DNA of 64,000 nucleotides, from the NCBI GenBank assembly GCA_038503035.1, contig JAVSML010024311.1, forward strand, positions 722,993 through 786,992, written 5' to 3'. Source of the DNA: Crocodylus rhombifer (Eukaryota > Chordata > Crocodylia > Crocodylidae). Position 1 is the first letter of the stretch. Every line of letters starts with the position of its first letter. Below are positions 1 to 13,075 of this stretch, piece by piece. The position numbers were made by a program, and so were the translations under genes. Under the pieces are notes generated by a model, which saw nothing but the letters and a program-made list of their open reading frames with translations, made no database searches and had not been told where the DNA came from.

Positions 1-299
1 TTTGGCCAGCATCTCTGGCTTTCTGGATACAGGCATTTCTTCTAAAATGTCTCTGTAGTATTTTTGAGAGTTTCTGTTCTCAATGATCTGGGTATTATGA
101 GTCAATTGTTTTTCTATATATTATGCTATCTTGTACACCCAGCTCCTTTCCATAGTTCCAATAGTCTTAAGCGGCAGATGGGCCTTGTTCCCTGGCATTG
201 GGTCTTAACTAGCAGCAGTGAGCACTTATAAGCCTGTTTTGTGTAGCTTGCTCTTGGATTTCATCTCTTCTGTTTTTGTTTTCATGCATTTGTTTTTTT
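1..299. other. unannotated AT-rich sequence
   Basis: I see no coding, RNA or repeat signal here. It runs into an assembly gap through a T tract. Confidence 0.5.
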
Positions 300-699
300 N
301 NNNNNNNNNNNNNNNNNNNNNNNNNNNNNNNNNNNNNNNNNNNNNNNNNNNNNNNNNNNNNNNNNNNNNNNNNNNNNNNNNNNNNNNNNNNNNNNNNNNN
401 NNNNNNNNNNNNNNNNNNNNNNNNNNNNNNNNNNNNNNNNNNNNNNNNNNNNNNNNNNNNNNNNNNNNNNNNNNNNNNNNNNNNNNNNNNNNNNNNNNNN
501 NNNNNNNNNNNNNNNNNNNNNNNNNNNNNNNNNNNNNNNNNNNNNNNNNNNNNNNNNNNNNNNNNNNNNNNNNNNNNNNNNNNNNNNNNNNNNNNNNNNN
601 NNNNNNNNNNNNNNNNNNNNNNNNNNNNNNNNNNNNNNNNNNNNNNNNNNNNNNNNNNNNNNNNNNNNNNNNNNNNNNNNNNNNNNNNNNNNNNNNNNN
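300..699. other. assembly gap (400 N)
   Basis: Four hundred N bases, flanked on both sides by runs of T. The round length suggests an estimated or placeholder gap, and the T tracts suggest that a homopolymer or simple repeat broke the assembly. Any reading frame crossing this interval is an artefact. Confidence 0.98.
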
Positions 700-3264
700 T
701 TTTTTTCCCCATAACTTTTGGTGTCTCTTCCCCTTTCTGTATGTTATGCAGTAAATTATTTATGTGTATATCCCCAAATAATTGAATCCATAAAAATAAA
801 TGTACATATAAATTAATCTACAGTAATAAATAAACAAATAATGCTCTGCCTTTAGGTGTGTGTTTGCTCATACATCTAGCTTGAGCTCCCAGAGCATTTT
901 CGTTTGAGTTCCCACATCTTTCATCCCCTTACTACATTGTCATGGATTAGTGCATCTTCTAAGATTTGTTAATTACACGAGTCAATCCTTTTGTGTTGTT
1001 TGCCAAAAGATCCTTGATAATACCTGTTGTAAAGACACCTTCCTCCATGGTGCCATTTGTGAGTTGAAAATACGCTGGAGTTCTTTAGAATTTTACGTGC
1101 AGGCTTGTGATCTGCTGCTGACACATCCCACTGCTATATAAACTTGTGGTGGCCTCTGCCTATTACCTTTTATCCAACTGCATGGTTTATCCCATTGTGA
1201 TATAAAGGACAGCTAAATGGAAACCCTCTCATGACCACTAGCTCGAGGTCAGGGATCTCCTGTGATGACTTCATTTTTTTTTCCTTTGAGATTTTTGTTG
1301 GTTTTGATGTTTCATTTCTGGTTTTGATGTTGCCCAAATGTGCTCAGATTCTGATTTTGGGCCTTGTTATGTGGTAATTTTGGGCAGATGCTCCTAGAGC
1401 TCTTAACCCCTGGATTGTCCATACATTAATGCCCGAAACTAATTTTAATCACTCATTATGCAACTCAAAGTTATGCCACTCCAGGGCAGGTTTATCTCTG
1501 AACTGTGTTATCCAGGCTGTGGCCACTCTAGGCTACACCTTAGTGTAAACACCCCACCACCTTCCCCACTGACCCAAACTTAGGCCCACTGCCCCTTGCC
1601 CATCCCTCCCATCCCTCCCACTTCCTTGTGGCCAGATGAGTGGCACAGAGCCAGTTTGTGAACTACACTGGACCCCATGCCACTCCTGTCTGACCCCATG
1701 CACTGGGATCAGGCATCATGCTGTCATGTGTGCCTGCTTCAGCACTCAGCCTGTCCCTGAGCTGGCCCTATCTGGCCAGTGGGGCTCTGCATGCATCTGG
1801 AAATTTGGCAGCAGGGGAGCAGTGCCACTGCTCTCTCATCACCACATTTTCAGGAGCCCCATTAGGCTGGAAAAGATGGGGCTGGGGGCTAGATCTAACC
1901 TGTGGTTTAGAGACAAGCACCCCTGGTCTATGTGAAATGAGTTTAGTTGGCTCAGGGCAGTTTCCAATGAACAGATGTGAAAGTTCAAGTCACAAACAAC
2001 ACAGTTAACAGCAAATGGTATCCTCTATGCAGCATCAGCAGAGACACTGGATTAAGTACACAGCCATGGAGAGTAAGCTATATTTACTTACTTACACCAT
2101 ACAGCTCAAAGCTGAGGTACACACTGGGACCAGTACATTTTTTTTACACCACTGTGCTTTCAGAAACACACCACCAACTTTTGCTTAGGCTGAAATTTAG
2201 CTTTCGTTTTAAAATAAAGCAAACTTGATTAGAAGGCATCATGAATGCTATTTTTTTCTTTCCAATTTAAACCTTGATGTGTTTTCCCCCTTGAAGTGTT
2301 TGCAGCCCAAACACAAAAGCCACATTACAAAAAAATAAGGCTAGGGCGAGGCCCCTGTGTTAACCCTGCTTTCTCTGGAATAGCTATTTATTTCCAGATC
2401 TGTATTTTTTATTAGCCAACTATATCTAATAACTATCCTGCACAGTGTTTCAAGTATTTATCTGGCAGCATGACTAAAAGCACTTACAGTATAGCTGTTT
2501 AAGTCTCCAGAATGCTCAGCTGAAGACAGTTTCATGACCTATCTAGGCCATAGCTAGCTTTCTCCCAAAAGTTTAAACCCAATTAGGTTCAAGTCAATGG
2601 AAGTCTTGCTGTTGACTTGATTGAAAGCAGGAACCTAAGTCACAGGCTAAAAGGGGAAGCCACTTCAATTCAAGTGATCAGTGACAGACAAAGTTACATG
2701 ACCCCAAATAACTGATTGAGCAAATAGTTGAGTGGCCACTTCCACTGCTAAAGGCCTTCATTCATATTACTGTATTGACTTCAATACAAGACAAGGTTTT
2801 TCCCCCCAGTCAGCATGGCTGAAAAAGCCCCTTGTCTTATGTCTTGCATTCACAAGGGAACTGCATTAACTACATTGTTGATCTTTGAACTGCTGCTAAA
2901 AGCAGCGTATGCTCAGTAACAGAAGTGAGCTATACAGTTGATTAAATGCAGCCAATGCTGAGCATGACTATAAAGCAGATGACTCATATTGGGGTATGAT
3001 GCTAACTTTATCTATGTATTTATTTATTTATTGAATTTTGAGTCTCAGGACAAATCAGACAAATTGGTTCCCAATTCTATCAGCTGAGCAGAGCTCAATC
3101 ATTCAAGTCTATATGGTGCTACCACCGGCAAGTATTCTACCTCCCAGACTCTTTAGCCTGGGGCTTCTGATATCCCTATGTGAAAGCCCCAAACCCAGAG
3201 GCCTTAATGTTCACCTAGGTCTGGGGCAGACATTGCACAAAGTGGTTTGACCTAAATCAGTCTA
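700..3264. other. unannotated sequence with a GC-richer block
   Basis: No supported gene. Positions about 1500-1960 are clearly richer in GC than their surroundings and hold short open frames without recognisable motifs; this block may be an old unclassified element, but I found no terminal repeats. The rest is ordinary AT-rich intergenic or intronic sequence. Confidence 0.4.
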
Positions 3265-3416
3265 GTCTGATACTACATTCCAACCAGGTTTATTTCAAAC
3301 CAGTTTCAGCCATTTTCAAACTGGTTTATGTGCACTGAATGTCTGTTCTGCTATAGGTTTAAACCAGTTTCTGATCACTTAGACCAGTTTATGTGTAATG
3401 GCTGTCCTTAGCCCTA
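3265..3416 (+). mobile_element. Harbinger-like MITE fragment (3' half)
   Basis: This stretch closely resembles the last 170 bases or so of the complete element at 56343-56831. Both have repeated 'aaccagttt'/'aaactggttt' motifs, then 'ggtttaaaccagtttctgat', and a terminal 'aatg(g/t)ctgtcc(t/c)tagcc'. The left end of this copy is not recognisable, so it is either truncated or too diverged. The family assignment depends on the better copy. Confidence 0.6.
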
Positions 3417-6400
3417 GTCTCACTTGCCCCTAGCTAAAAGACCCAAGGACGGAACCTACTACAAAGATAGGTTAATGCAAACCATCTGAATAGTACCCAT
3501 TGAACACAGTCCCCTTCAGCACTGAAGTCATTGTGAGCCACTACATGAAATACATTTTTACTTCCTCTTCACTCCCACAGCTGAGCTCTGCCTTTCTTTC
3601 CTTTTTCCAATGATTCCTGTTTCTTTACCAGCCGTAAATGTCTGGCAAACATCACCAAACAGAGTCCCAAACAATTAATCCACAATCCCTCTGTCATTCC
3701 CCCTCACAGCCTGTCACATGTGATTAGTGTGGCCCTGCCCTCCATGAGATGGATCCAGACCAAGTTGCTTCATGTCTCATCTGCATATACAATTTTGGAG
3801 GATTCTACGACTCACGACAGGAACACCCAGTTCCAGTCATGAGTGTGGGGCTAATTAGCGCATGGATCCTAGGAGGTGTGGGGGGAAGGTGTCTGGAGTA
3901 CACACACATACTGAGCAGTGCTTAGTTGTGCGGTCACCATGGCTTGAAATACTGTTGACTTTTTTGGGGCCAGTCCAATGAACTATACGGAAAAACATGA
4001 GCCTTTTGGCTCTGTATTAATATCATGCATAGTTTGTGCTGTATATAAGTAAGTGTCAAAGTGCTGCTTTGGAGTCCCTGTGCTAAAACTTGCAGCAGCT
4101 TCAAAAAAGGTAAAATGCATTAATTCTGGATGAACTAAGTGTATGGGTATTATTACCCATAATAATGCAAATTACTTCAGCAACATTTATTTCAAGGTTA
4201 GGTTTTTCATAATTGCTCCTCATTTCCATGTGCTCAGGGCAAGCAGGGTCTGACAGTAAGGAGCAGGGTAGGGAAGGGACTGCAAGGGGTAGAAAGTGGG
4301 GGACAGATGGCAAAGGGGCCATCTGACCCTCCAGAGCTATTTTCTCTCCTGTAGCAGTGGGAGAGGGACAAATTCAAGACAAAGCCCCGATAATTAGGTT
4401 CTATACCTGGAAAATGATATCAAACTTCTAATTTTTCCATATAGAAACTAATTATGGGAGGGGGGGCATCTTTTATTTGAGTAAATATGGTACATCTCAC
4501 AGGACAGATTCTCTCTGGTTGCTAAGCTTTTGAAAATACAAGGGCAGGTGTGAGGGGGAGTTACTGCTCCCTGATTCAGAAGGCTGATCTGCACTGGGTA
4601 TTTACATGTTGCTCTAATTTACACTGGTCAAAGATTGGAGCAGAGGAATTGGCATAATACTTTATATTAGGGTGGGGCAATTGATAAATGGGTACCCCCA
4701 TGAGGGAGATCTCTGAACAGCTGTAGCCAAAACCCAGCTCCTCTGTGCAACCTGAATAGTTCAAAGATGCTGAGTCTATTGCTACTAGAAATCAATGCAT
4801 TGTATTAACAAAGAATTCAAAAACACTTCTACGGCTTCTGCCTTTGACATCAGACAAATGACTGATGGAAGAGAGGAGAATAAAGAAGCAGAAGGGATGC
4901 AGTTTTTCTAAATCCTGTCAGGGATGATAGATACTGCGAGACTATTTTCATCTTTATTGCACATACTGAGCTAGTAGTTCTAGTTTCTGTTGCAGAGTGC
5001 ACAGAAAACTGAAGTCATATATGCACTGTATATGCTTTTTTATATGCTGTCTGTACTTTGTGTCCAAGCAAAATTCTAGTGTCTATTAATAAATGCTGAT
5101 TAATTGCTCTGATAGTACTTGTGATTTAAAAAAAAAAGCGTGTTTTCTATAGTCAGGAGACCTGGGGGACTAGCTGTATTGGCTAGAATCGTGCATAAAC
5201 AAATAACACATAAATAAGTATAACATTGCAAAACTTTTCATAATGTTTCTCCTTTTTCCAGCTTATACACTGACATTGCTCAAGGTGAAGAAAACAGAAG
5301 TTAGTTATCTCGGTCATCATTGTCTTATCCAGCAACCGTGTCCTCCTAAATTGGGGAAAATTCTATATCAGTCTCTGATTTCTTTTTCAGTTGTCTGCAT
5401 GCATGTATAATCTATGAAGGGTTAATACTTTCACCAAGCATGGAAGAAGAATACATGAGGCTATTACCCAGTTGGTCTTACTAGTAAATAGTATGGCTTC
5501 CCAGAATCCTGGCTTAGACGTGATGACAGAGGTGGATTGTGGGACTGATTCTATGAGTTTTCAGGGAGGTAAGGTCACTGCCTTTATGCTATATGGAACC
5601 TCAGAGTGGCAAATATTTTGCCTAGATCATATTCCAATGAATTCCTTATCCCCTCATATACAGTTTGACAGATAATACGTATGTGGACACAAGTAAGTAT
5701 TATTAGAAACACATTATTTGTAGCCCTTCTTTCTAACTGAATTTTGAGGGGATCTTTTTGTACAAATGTAACACACCATTGGTTCTACTCTCCTGCAAGG
5801 AATTTCTACAGGTGTTGTGAGAAACTTACTTAAATGCAGTTTTTTTGGGGGGAAGTGTACCTTATACCTATGTACATGTTGAAATGTTGCACACTTTTAC
5901 CAGTTCTGGGGGGAATAAATATATTAGTTGAATAACACTTTGCTTGAATATTAATGAGATATAATTCTGGATGTACTTTACCTGTAGAGTTAGAATCCCA
6001 CAGGAATACCACCCCATGTTCAAGATATCTTCTTCCTACCCCATCCAACACATCTCACTAGATTCCTTGTTAAATGGCAGGATTGAATTTCATTGGGATT
6101 CTCAGCCTACCCTGACCTTTTTAAGCAGACCATAATAAAAAATACAACAAGAATCTGATAGCCTACGGCAACTTATTTAAGGCCAGCAGGTGACATTCTT
6201 TGATAGCTTTAGTCGCCATCAATCTAGCTTTGCTCAGAATTGAATACAGCAATAACACAGACATTAAAGGATTCTGCACAGAGTCAGTGTGAGGATTACA
6301 TTGAGCATGTTTTATCTTTTCTGGTAAGTATGTACACTGTTTCTTTCAAATCTCCAAGACAGATCTCACCTCTCCTGCAGTCTCATTCTCTTAAGGTGTT

Positions 6401-7448
6401 AAATATACTGTTCGCTGCTAATCAATGACCAAAACCAACTTAGCATGAAGAACACAGGTTTCTGTCTTTGCTCCAGTGTCCTCTGAAGTGACTGGAAGTC
6501 TTCACTGATACTGAAGATGATGACACTTCAATTTAGTTCTGACAGTGCTCATGGGCTTATATTAGACCAGCTTCTTTTTAAGTAAGTTTTTTCATTGATT
6601 TTAATGGGAGCAGAGCTAGGCTTTCTACATATTTAGTAAAAAAGCAAAAAAAGCTTCTTGAGTACATAGACCAAAGCATTCAATGGTAAATGATAGCAGA
6701 TTCCTCATTGAGCTGGACACTTGAAATATAGCAGTCCACTTCTTTGAAAAGTTACAAAACCCACTGCCTATCATTCTCTTCAGATGATCCATTGCATGTG
6801 CTTGTCAGTTCATGTGCAACTTGAATCTCTTGACATAAGGGGAAGGTGAAATAAAATGCTCTGTAAAACCCACTGCGGACCTGCAACGTACCTAAATGTG
6901 ATACTCCAGTTCAAAGAACCGTGTTTGAACCAGCCTACAGTTACTGACAAACACGTTATTAATGGTCAGCTATCAAATGCTTTTGATTAAGAAGAGAAAT
7001 CCTGTAGCACTATAGAAAGCCATTCTTTTCCCCCCTCCTATTATACTGGATGTCCTTTAAGAAAGGTGAGCTGCTTTTATAAAAAAGATTAATTACACCT
7101 ACACTATATTTTATCCTTTATGGACACCAGGAGAAAGGAGAAGTTGATTGCACCTCACAGTATTTTTTATCAATAGATGGCATTTTTTTTTAAAGTCCTA
7201 AGTTTTGGATGTAGGTGACTAATGTAAAATGCTGTCTGGGTCTATTGGGACTGTTTACCTTAATTTAAATTTTCAGCTGTGCCAAATGTGTTCATAGCGC
7301 AGGGCTATTTAAGTAATTGTTTTGTTGTTGCACAAAACCTAGTTTTAATCTGATTTGCTCTTCAGTAACAGAGAAAAAAAGTTTACTTTATACACATGAA
7401 TATAAGAAACACCAGAGAAATAGAGGCCACATTCTGAAAGGTTCACAT
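3417..7448. other. unannotated intergenic or intronic sequence
   Basis: About 4 kb of AT-rich sequence. The open frames are short (under 75 codons), lack known motifs and occur at chance density. I see no repeat family that I can name. Confidence 0.4.
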
Positions 7449-8526
7449 CAGGGGTGTCAAACTCACCAGGCCCTGTGGGCCAGATGAATTATGCAGGGCT
7501 GGTCCAAAGGCCGGATTGGGCCCACAGGCCCCAACCTGTCCCCTCTGCCACATGCTGGATTCAGTGCTCATGGTGCCTACTCTGGGACCCACTTCAAGGA
7601 GAGGAGCGGAGCGTGCCCTTGAACCTGCCTTTGATTCCTGCTCCATCCAAAGTTTAAAACTAACTGCCTGGCAGCGGCAGCAGCATTTGTAGTCAAGTAG
7701 TGCTGAGGGAGTCAATTGATTTCATGGCTCATTGTAATGTACCAGATCCCTTCCAAACTCTTCATTACACAGGTGTTAATGACCCTCTCTTCTTTTTAAT
7801 GGTCATAAGGTCCCACCAATCAAACTATCCTTTGTTCTGCCATTCAGCTGTCTGTTAGCTGCTCCTGGTAATGAAGCTCCTATTTCATAGCCCTGCCAGT
7901 TGTTTTTTACTAATTTGAATGAAGTTATATTTGTTTTTGCTTTGATTTTAAACTGAACAATACAGCCCGTGGCCCCTAGCATATTAGTAAAGCTTCCAGT
8001 TTAACTGGATAAAGATATACATTGTTTAATATTTCATGATGCACCTTACCATCTGCACCTTCCCTCCTCAAAATCCTAGATCTGCCCATGCCCAGGCCAC
8101 ACTTGGTGCCCACCTCAGCTGGTTTGGGATTCATGCCATATTCAGAGCCCCTGCTCCCAGGCTGTTTTAGGACTGCATTGTATGTGGTGCCCACCAGTGC
8201 CACATGTAGTACAGGCCCAGGCCTGACTGGAGCATGTGCTGTGTATAGCACGTCCTAGACTAGCTGGAATGGGTGCCACATGTAGTGTGGATCCCAGGTT
8301 GGCTGGACTGGGTGCCAAATGAAGTGCAAGCTTGCTGGGGCAAGTGCTACATGAAGTGTGGAGTCTTAACCAGCTGGAATAGGTGCCTCATGCAGTGCAG
8401 TGCAAGTCCTGAGTCTTGTGCACATGGCTAGTCTGGCGCATGTGGGTCAGCTCACACCCAGGGAACATAAGAGGCCAGGCTCCACACGTTGGATATAGCC
8501 CACAGGCTGCATCTTTGACACCCTTG
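7449..8526. mobile_element. hAT-like non-autonomous DNA transposon (1078 bp)
   Basis: The left end reads caggggtgtcaaac and the right end tttgacacccttg, which are inverted repeats of the hAT type (CAGnGGTGTCAAA). The flanking octamers are gttcacat (7441-7448) and gtttatag (8527-8534). They agree at five of eight positions, and two of the three differences are C/T, as expected for an aged 8-bp target duplication. The interior is GC-rich. Around 8150-8420 it is built of degenerate tandem units with recurring 'ggtgccacatgtagtg' and 'ggctggactg'. No transposase frame is present, so it would have needed a transposase in trans. It shares termini with the copy at 19998-20417. Confidence 0.75.
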
Positions 8527-8740
8527 GTTTATAGGCACCTAAAAATACAGAAACATGCTGACTGGGATTTTCAGAGGTACATATACAGATTTTTAGAGGT
8601 ACTTATATTATACAGATACCTAAAAGCCATTCCAATAAATTGGACTTAGGCATCTATCACTCTTAAGGTACTTTAAGCATCTGGATAGGCACCTTTCTGC
8701 ATCTTTAAAAGTGCCTAAATAACTTTCAAAATATGGTCAG
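8527..8740. repeat. diverged repeat with 'taggcacctaa' motifs
   Basis: It contains several variants of 'taggcacctaaa' and its inverse 'agtgcctaaat' within about 200 bases, and resembles 23350-23600 ('gcacctaact ... gtgcctaact'). I read it as an old interspersed repeat; the family is not determined. Confidence 0.35.
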
Positions 8741-11700
8741 GAATTCCTAACCCTTTCCATGTCAAGCCTTTACCTTGACATGGAAAGAAGCCACATAAGC
8801 ATAACAGAGGGAAAAATAGTGTGTGAGTGGTGGAAAAAATGGAGTCAATTTTGGGTTTTACCCAAAAGTTTTGGAACAAAGAGATGACTGCACATTTGCA
8901 CAGATGGCTGCACATTTGGGCTCCTCTTTTAGTGTTCCCCTTGTACCCCATGTTTTACATTTATAGTGTATGTGAATCTACATCTATGTGTATGAGCATG
9001 TGATGCAGCTTGGGCTTGCATGGATGTGACAGGTTCTGTGCATCCCTGAATACTGGGTCCTCCTTCAGAAATCTACTCCAGCACTTCATGTCCCCCCTCA
9101 TTTTTGGTCCACTCCTTAGAAACACTTATGTCGCTCTTGGGTTTTGCCCACTGTGTTTCCCCACACCTGTACTTGGTCCCCCAAATGTTGTGTGCCCTTC
9201 CCCAGAGCTTTATCCCCTCCTCCAGTTCTATATTCCTCTGTCCCCACAGTGTCACCTCACCAACAAGGGCTTGTTGCAGAACAGAGGGAAGATGCATTGC
9301 AAATTCCAGCAGATGCAGCAGTTGTGGAAACTACAGAGACCTCTAGCAGCTAAGACCGGGACAGAAAAAGAGTTTGGTTCAAGAAAATATCAAGTGAACA
9401 CTGTCAGTCACAGTAGGATGGGATATTTCAGCAGTCTTGGGGGAACCCCTTTCATTTTCTTCTTCTCAGCCACAAGGCAAAGATGAGTGGTAGACGTTAC
9501 TGGGGAAAGGAAGAAAGGTTTGGGAGGTGGAGGGGGCTGAAACATTTTCTCTGCTCTGCTCTCCCTGTGGTTACAACCGTTCAAACACTCATGAATAATA
9601 AAAGCTCCCATCATGCAAGGGGATCAATGGCTGCAGACTTCTGTACAGAGTTCAGGTGAAATCAGTACTTACTAGCCTTTACCAGTCGGCCTGGGGCAGG
9701 ACAGGGGCTAAAGACAGCACATGCACATTGAATCTCTTTGTGTCAAGGATTTTGGTGACGACAGAAAATGGCAGAACAGTAAATCCAATGCAGCCAGTAT
9801 ATTTTATATGGAACAGGACACTGTTTAACACAGCAGGGGTCAGAGCTTGGCACTGAGCCAGCCTAATGAACCAGGCAGGGATACCTCTCTTTCATGCAAG
9901 AACTGACCCTTTATGTACTTGGGTTCTCATTCTGCCATCTGGTTCATGCAAGGAGGATGGAGGGATTGTGCAAAGCCCTAAACCAGTCAAAGGGACTCTC
10001 CATAGAAAGGAGCTGCCTGAGTGGAGCAGGTTTTAGGAGAGTGGCTGAAAGCCAAAAAGCTAAACTGAATTCAAAATAAGATAGTGGAGTGGAAAAAAAA
10101 TCTAATTTTTAAGATGACCTTGAAAACCCCTGGAGCCTGCCACATTCAAAATACAGTCACATGAGATTCATTTGTCAGTGGCTAGTTCAAAAAAAAAATT
10201 TTTTTTCAGAGTTTCCTTTCTTTTTGTGTAGCTTTACCTTTTAACTTGGATGGTATTCCCCAAACTGAAGACAAAGCTGCAATTAGAGAAGGCATTTTTC
10301 CCCTGCAAAATGGTTTGCAATTTTTCACTGCATTAAAGAGTTGTCTGCTACCCAGAGGTGGCTCCCAGAGAATATGATAAATTTGCAAAATATACTGTAC
10401 TTAGAAGGAAAAAGATGGAAAAGTTCCTCCACGCTTATTTTTCCCCCCATTTATAATCATTAAACCTTAAATGCCCCATACATCTCTGTCGCTTAGATAA
10501 GAGGCATTGATTACTTAACTGCTGCTCAGACATTTCACACACCTGGTTTTAGATGACATTTCTGGGGTAGAAATAAAAGGAAGTACTGTAGAAATTATTC
10601 ACAGTTTGCAATGTCAAACTGTATTACTTAAAGCCATAAACAATCCCAATTAGCAGTAAGTACACTCATAGCCAGGCTTTTCAACCCATTTCCAACTTCA
10701 TTAAATGTTTCCTGCAGTGGAGCACGACATTGGGAAGCATAAACTGCACCCTGATTTATAATAAAGCTTAGCAATATTTTAGAGAAGCTTTGCCTTTCCT
10801 ACAAATAGATTGTTTGTGATGGTCCAGCAAAGCCTCAGTAAGGGGTTAAGTAGGGCTCCAGAGGGACCACTTGACATCTGCTCACTTGTGACTTTTTGAT
10901 CTTTTTTCTCTTGCTGCTGAGGGACTGGCCTATAGTAAAGGCCATGTGTACGTGTGTGTGTTTCCCAGAGATGGGTTGGGCTTGGGGTTACATGGGTGGG
11001 GGGCAAAGAAAACAGCTCCTTGATGACAGATCAAATGAAGGCAAAGAAGAGAAGAGGGGGATTACATGCTCCGTAATCATGATAATGGAAAGGAAAACAC
11101 TGGGGGTCTCATGTGTGAAAGCCTTTGTCCAAAGGAATGTAAATGCCAAGGATGTTTTGATATCATAAACCCAAACTTTACACAAAAGTCAATGAGAACA
11201 AAATTACTTAACTTCAGCTTGTAGCATTTCAACCTGCCTAACTGGCTCTTGGCTTTAGCCCACCATGGCACTGTTCCCCCTTTTCTAACAATAAAATGAA
11301 ATGAAATTGGTGAAAGCTGTCATACCTAACAGGACATTACATGGCTGGTGTAGCAACCAACTCTGGGCATTGCTATGTGTGGGATCCACATTCAGCTCTC
11401 AGACCCCACATTGGAGTGTTGGGCCCAGGAAGCCTGAGATGGTGCATGTGCAAATCTATGAATATAGAGGAAAATCTCAGTCTTTACATTTTGAAAACAG
11501 TACATTTCCAGGCCATGTGGAGACAGCCTTGACAATGTAAATGGATATAAATAAACCTATCACTAGGGGGAAGTTTCTCACTCTGATTTTTCCTAAGGAT
11601 AATTTTTCATGGCTTCGGGGCCTTCCCAAAGCTGCTTTTTGGGATGTGTGAAATCTATAGCTCTGGCTCCTTTGATTTTTGTTATTTTTGGAGAGCCCTG

Positions 11701-11928
11701 GTTACTTGGATGTTGTGTGGATGCTGCCACCCAGACTGCTGCTGCTAGCACAAGGGCCTGTGCATACATCATCGCAGATGGCTAGTTACATCTGAGTCAC
11801 TTCCCCTGCACAAGAACAGTAACATTGTAGGGACCTCTGGCCACAGTAAATTTATCTTAATAGCAGGAGAGGTAGCCTGATCTAGTGGACTGAGCAAGGA
11901 CCCATGTGATTTGTGGTAAGTTTCTTAA
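8741..11928. other. unannotated sequence
   Basis: I see no gene or clear repeat. A 158-codon open frame at 9010-9486 (+) has no recognisable motif and overlaps open frames in other phases, so I treat it as chance. A short palindromic A/T run lies near 10190-10207. Confidence 0.4.
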
Positions 11929-11936
11929 AGGTCCAG

Positions 11937-12621
11937 CCATAAGCAATGCATGCCTCCTGAGGCTAGGGGGGCACAGCAACTGTCCACAGGTGGCGGCAGT
12001 GTTGGCGGTGGGGATGTGTTGGTGGCAAGCGGGGACTGTCCGTAGGTGGCTGTGGCGGTGGCAGGGAGTGATCCCCCGATGCTGATCACTGACCAGGGGG
12101 TCCCCCCGTGGACACTGAGCCCAGAAATGCCAGTGGCATGCCTGAAAGTGCCAGCAGCACTTCTCAGGAGGGCACCAGCACTCTACCTGTGCCCCCCTGC
12201 CCATCACCTAAGCCAGGAGCGCCTACTCTCGGGGTGGGGTGGGACACCAGTGCACAGGCACATCTATGCACCCCCTACACCATGGGCTACTGGTGCCGCC
12301 TTAGGGGGGGCATGTGCCCCCCCCAGCAACCAGACTTTGACTAGGGGGGTGGTTCCCCTGCAGCCGATCCCACCAATGGGTGTGGAGTCCCACTGTGGCC
12401 AATCACGAGACAGGCAATCACTGTGGCCGCTACTGAGAGCACCATGGCGCTCCACTCCTAGGCCGACACTTGCAGGGGGGGCACCGGCACTCCCGCCTGC
12501 TCCCCCGCCCATCTTCTAAGTGGCAAGCACCATCTGTCAGGGGGTGCACTAGCACTCTCAAGGGGTGCACGTGCACCCCTGTGCACCCTCTCCGTGTTGC
12601 CACTGCCCATGCATTGCCTAT
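11937..12621. mobile_element. GC-rich element with terminal inverted repeats
   Basis: The left end ccataagcaatgcatg (11937-11952) is inverted at the right as catgcattgcctatgg (12608-12623), 15 of 16 bases matching. Octamers aggtccag (11929-11936) and gggtccag (12622-12629) flank it, consistent with an 8-bp target duplication and so with a hAT-type insertion; the exact right boundary is ambiguous by two bases. The interior is strongly GC-rich with runs of G and C and long accidental open frames on both strands. It carries no transposase. Confidence 0.6.
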
Positions 12622-12924
12622 GGGTCCAGCTATTGGAAATGGGGTAAATCCACAAAGAAATTACTGTATGTTCATCATCCTTCTGGTTGGAGAGAAAATC
12701 TTAAAAACATGCAACAAATGTATCCTAAAGGATCAGGAAAGCCAAGAGGCAAATAAAATTATCCCTACATTAATTATTTTAATGCCTTTTTTTTTTAAAG
12801 TCTCATGATTTTTGGACCTTGGGCAAGTATTCAAAAATCTTGTGTCATAGCAACACTAAAGGTCAAGTGGTTCTAATCTAGGTTTTCAACACCAAACTTC
12901 CTTAGAGTCATATTAAAATCACCT

Positions 12925-13075
12925 GACTTTTTTTGCCTGTGCTTCCCCATCTATAAAAGGAAGATAATAAGACTTATGTACCTCAAAGGTATGTCGTCAT
13001 GCTTGTTTACTTCATGTTTGTGAAGTGGATTAGCAGGTTTTTGCAGCCTGAATACAATTTTCTGAGCAGCCTTTA
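12925..13075 (+). repeat. MIR/CORE-SINE-like remnant
   Basis: The series 'cttccccatctataaaa', 'gataataa', 'tacctcaaagg' and 'tttgtgaagtg' follows the order of the conserved central and 3' part of MIR-type SINEs (CCCATCTGTAAAATG ... ATAAT ... TACCTCA ... GTGAAGTG). It is strongly diverged and has no preserved Pol III promoter. Confidence 0.55.

Noticed and set aside
209..785. Open frames of 167-178 codons on both strands
   Set aside because: They consist almost entirely of the N gap.
9010..9486. 158-codon plus-strand frame
   Set aside because: No domain, no codon signal that I can see, and several other phases are open over the same bases.
12046..12519. 157-codon open frame on the plus strand
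   Set aside because: It lies inside a GC-rich inverted-repeat element with overlapping open frames on both strands and no motif.
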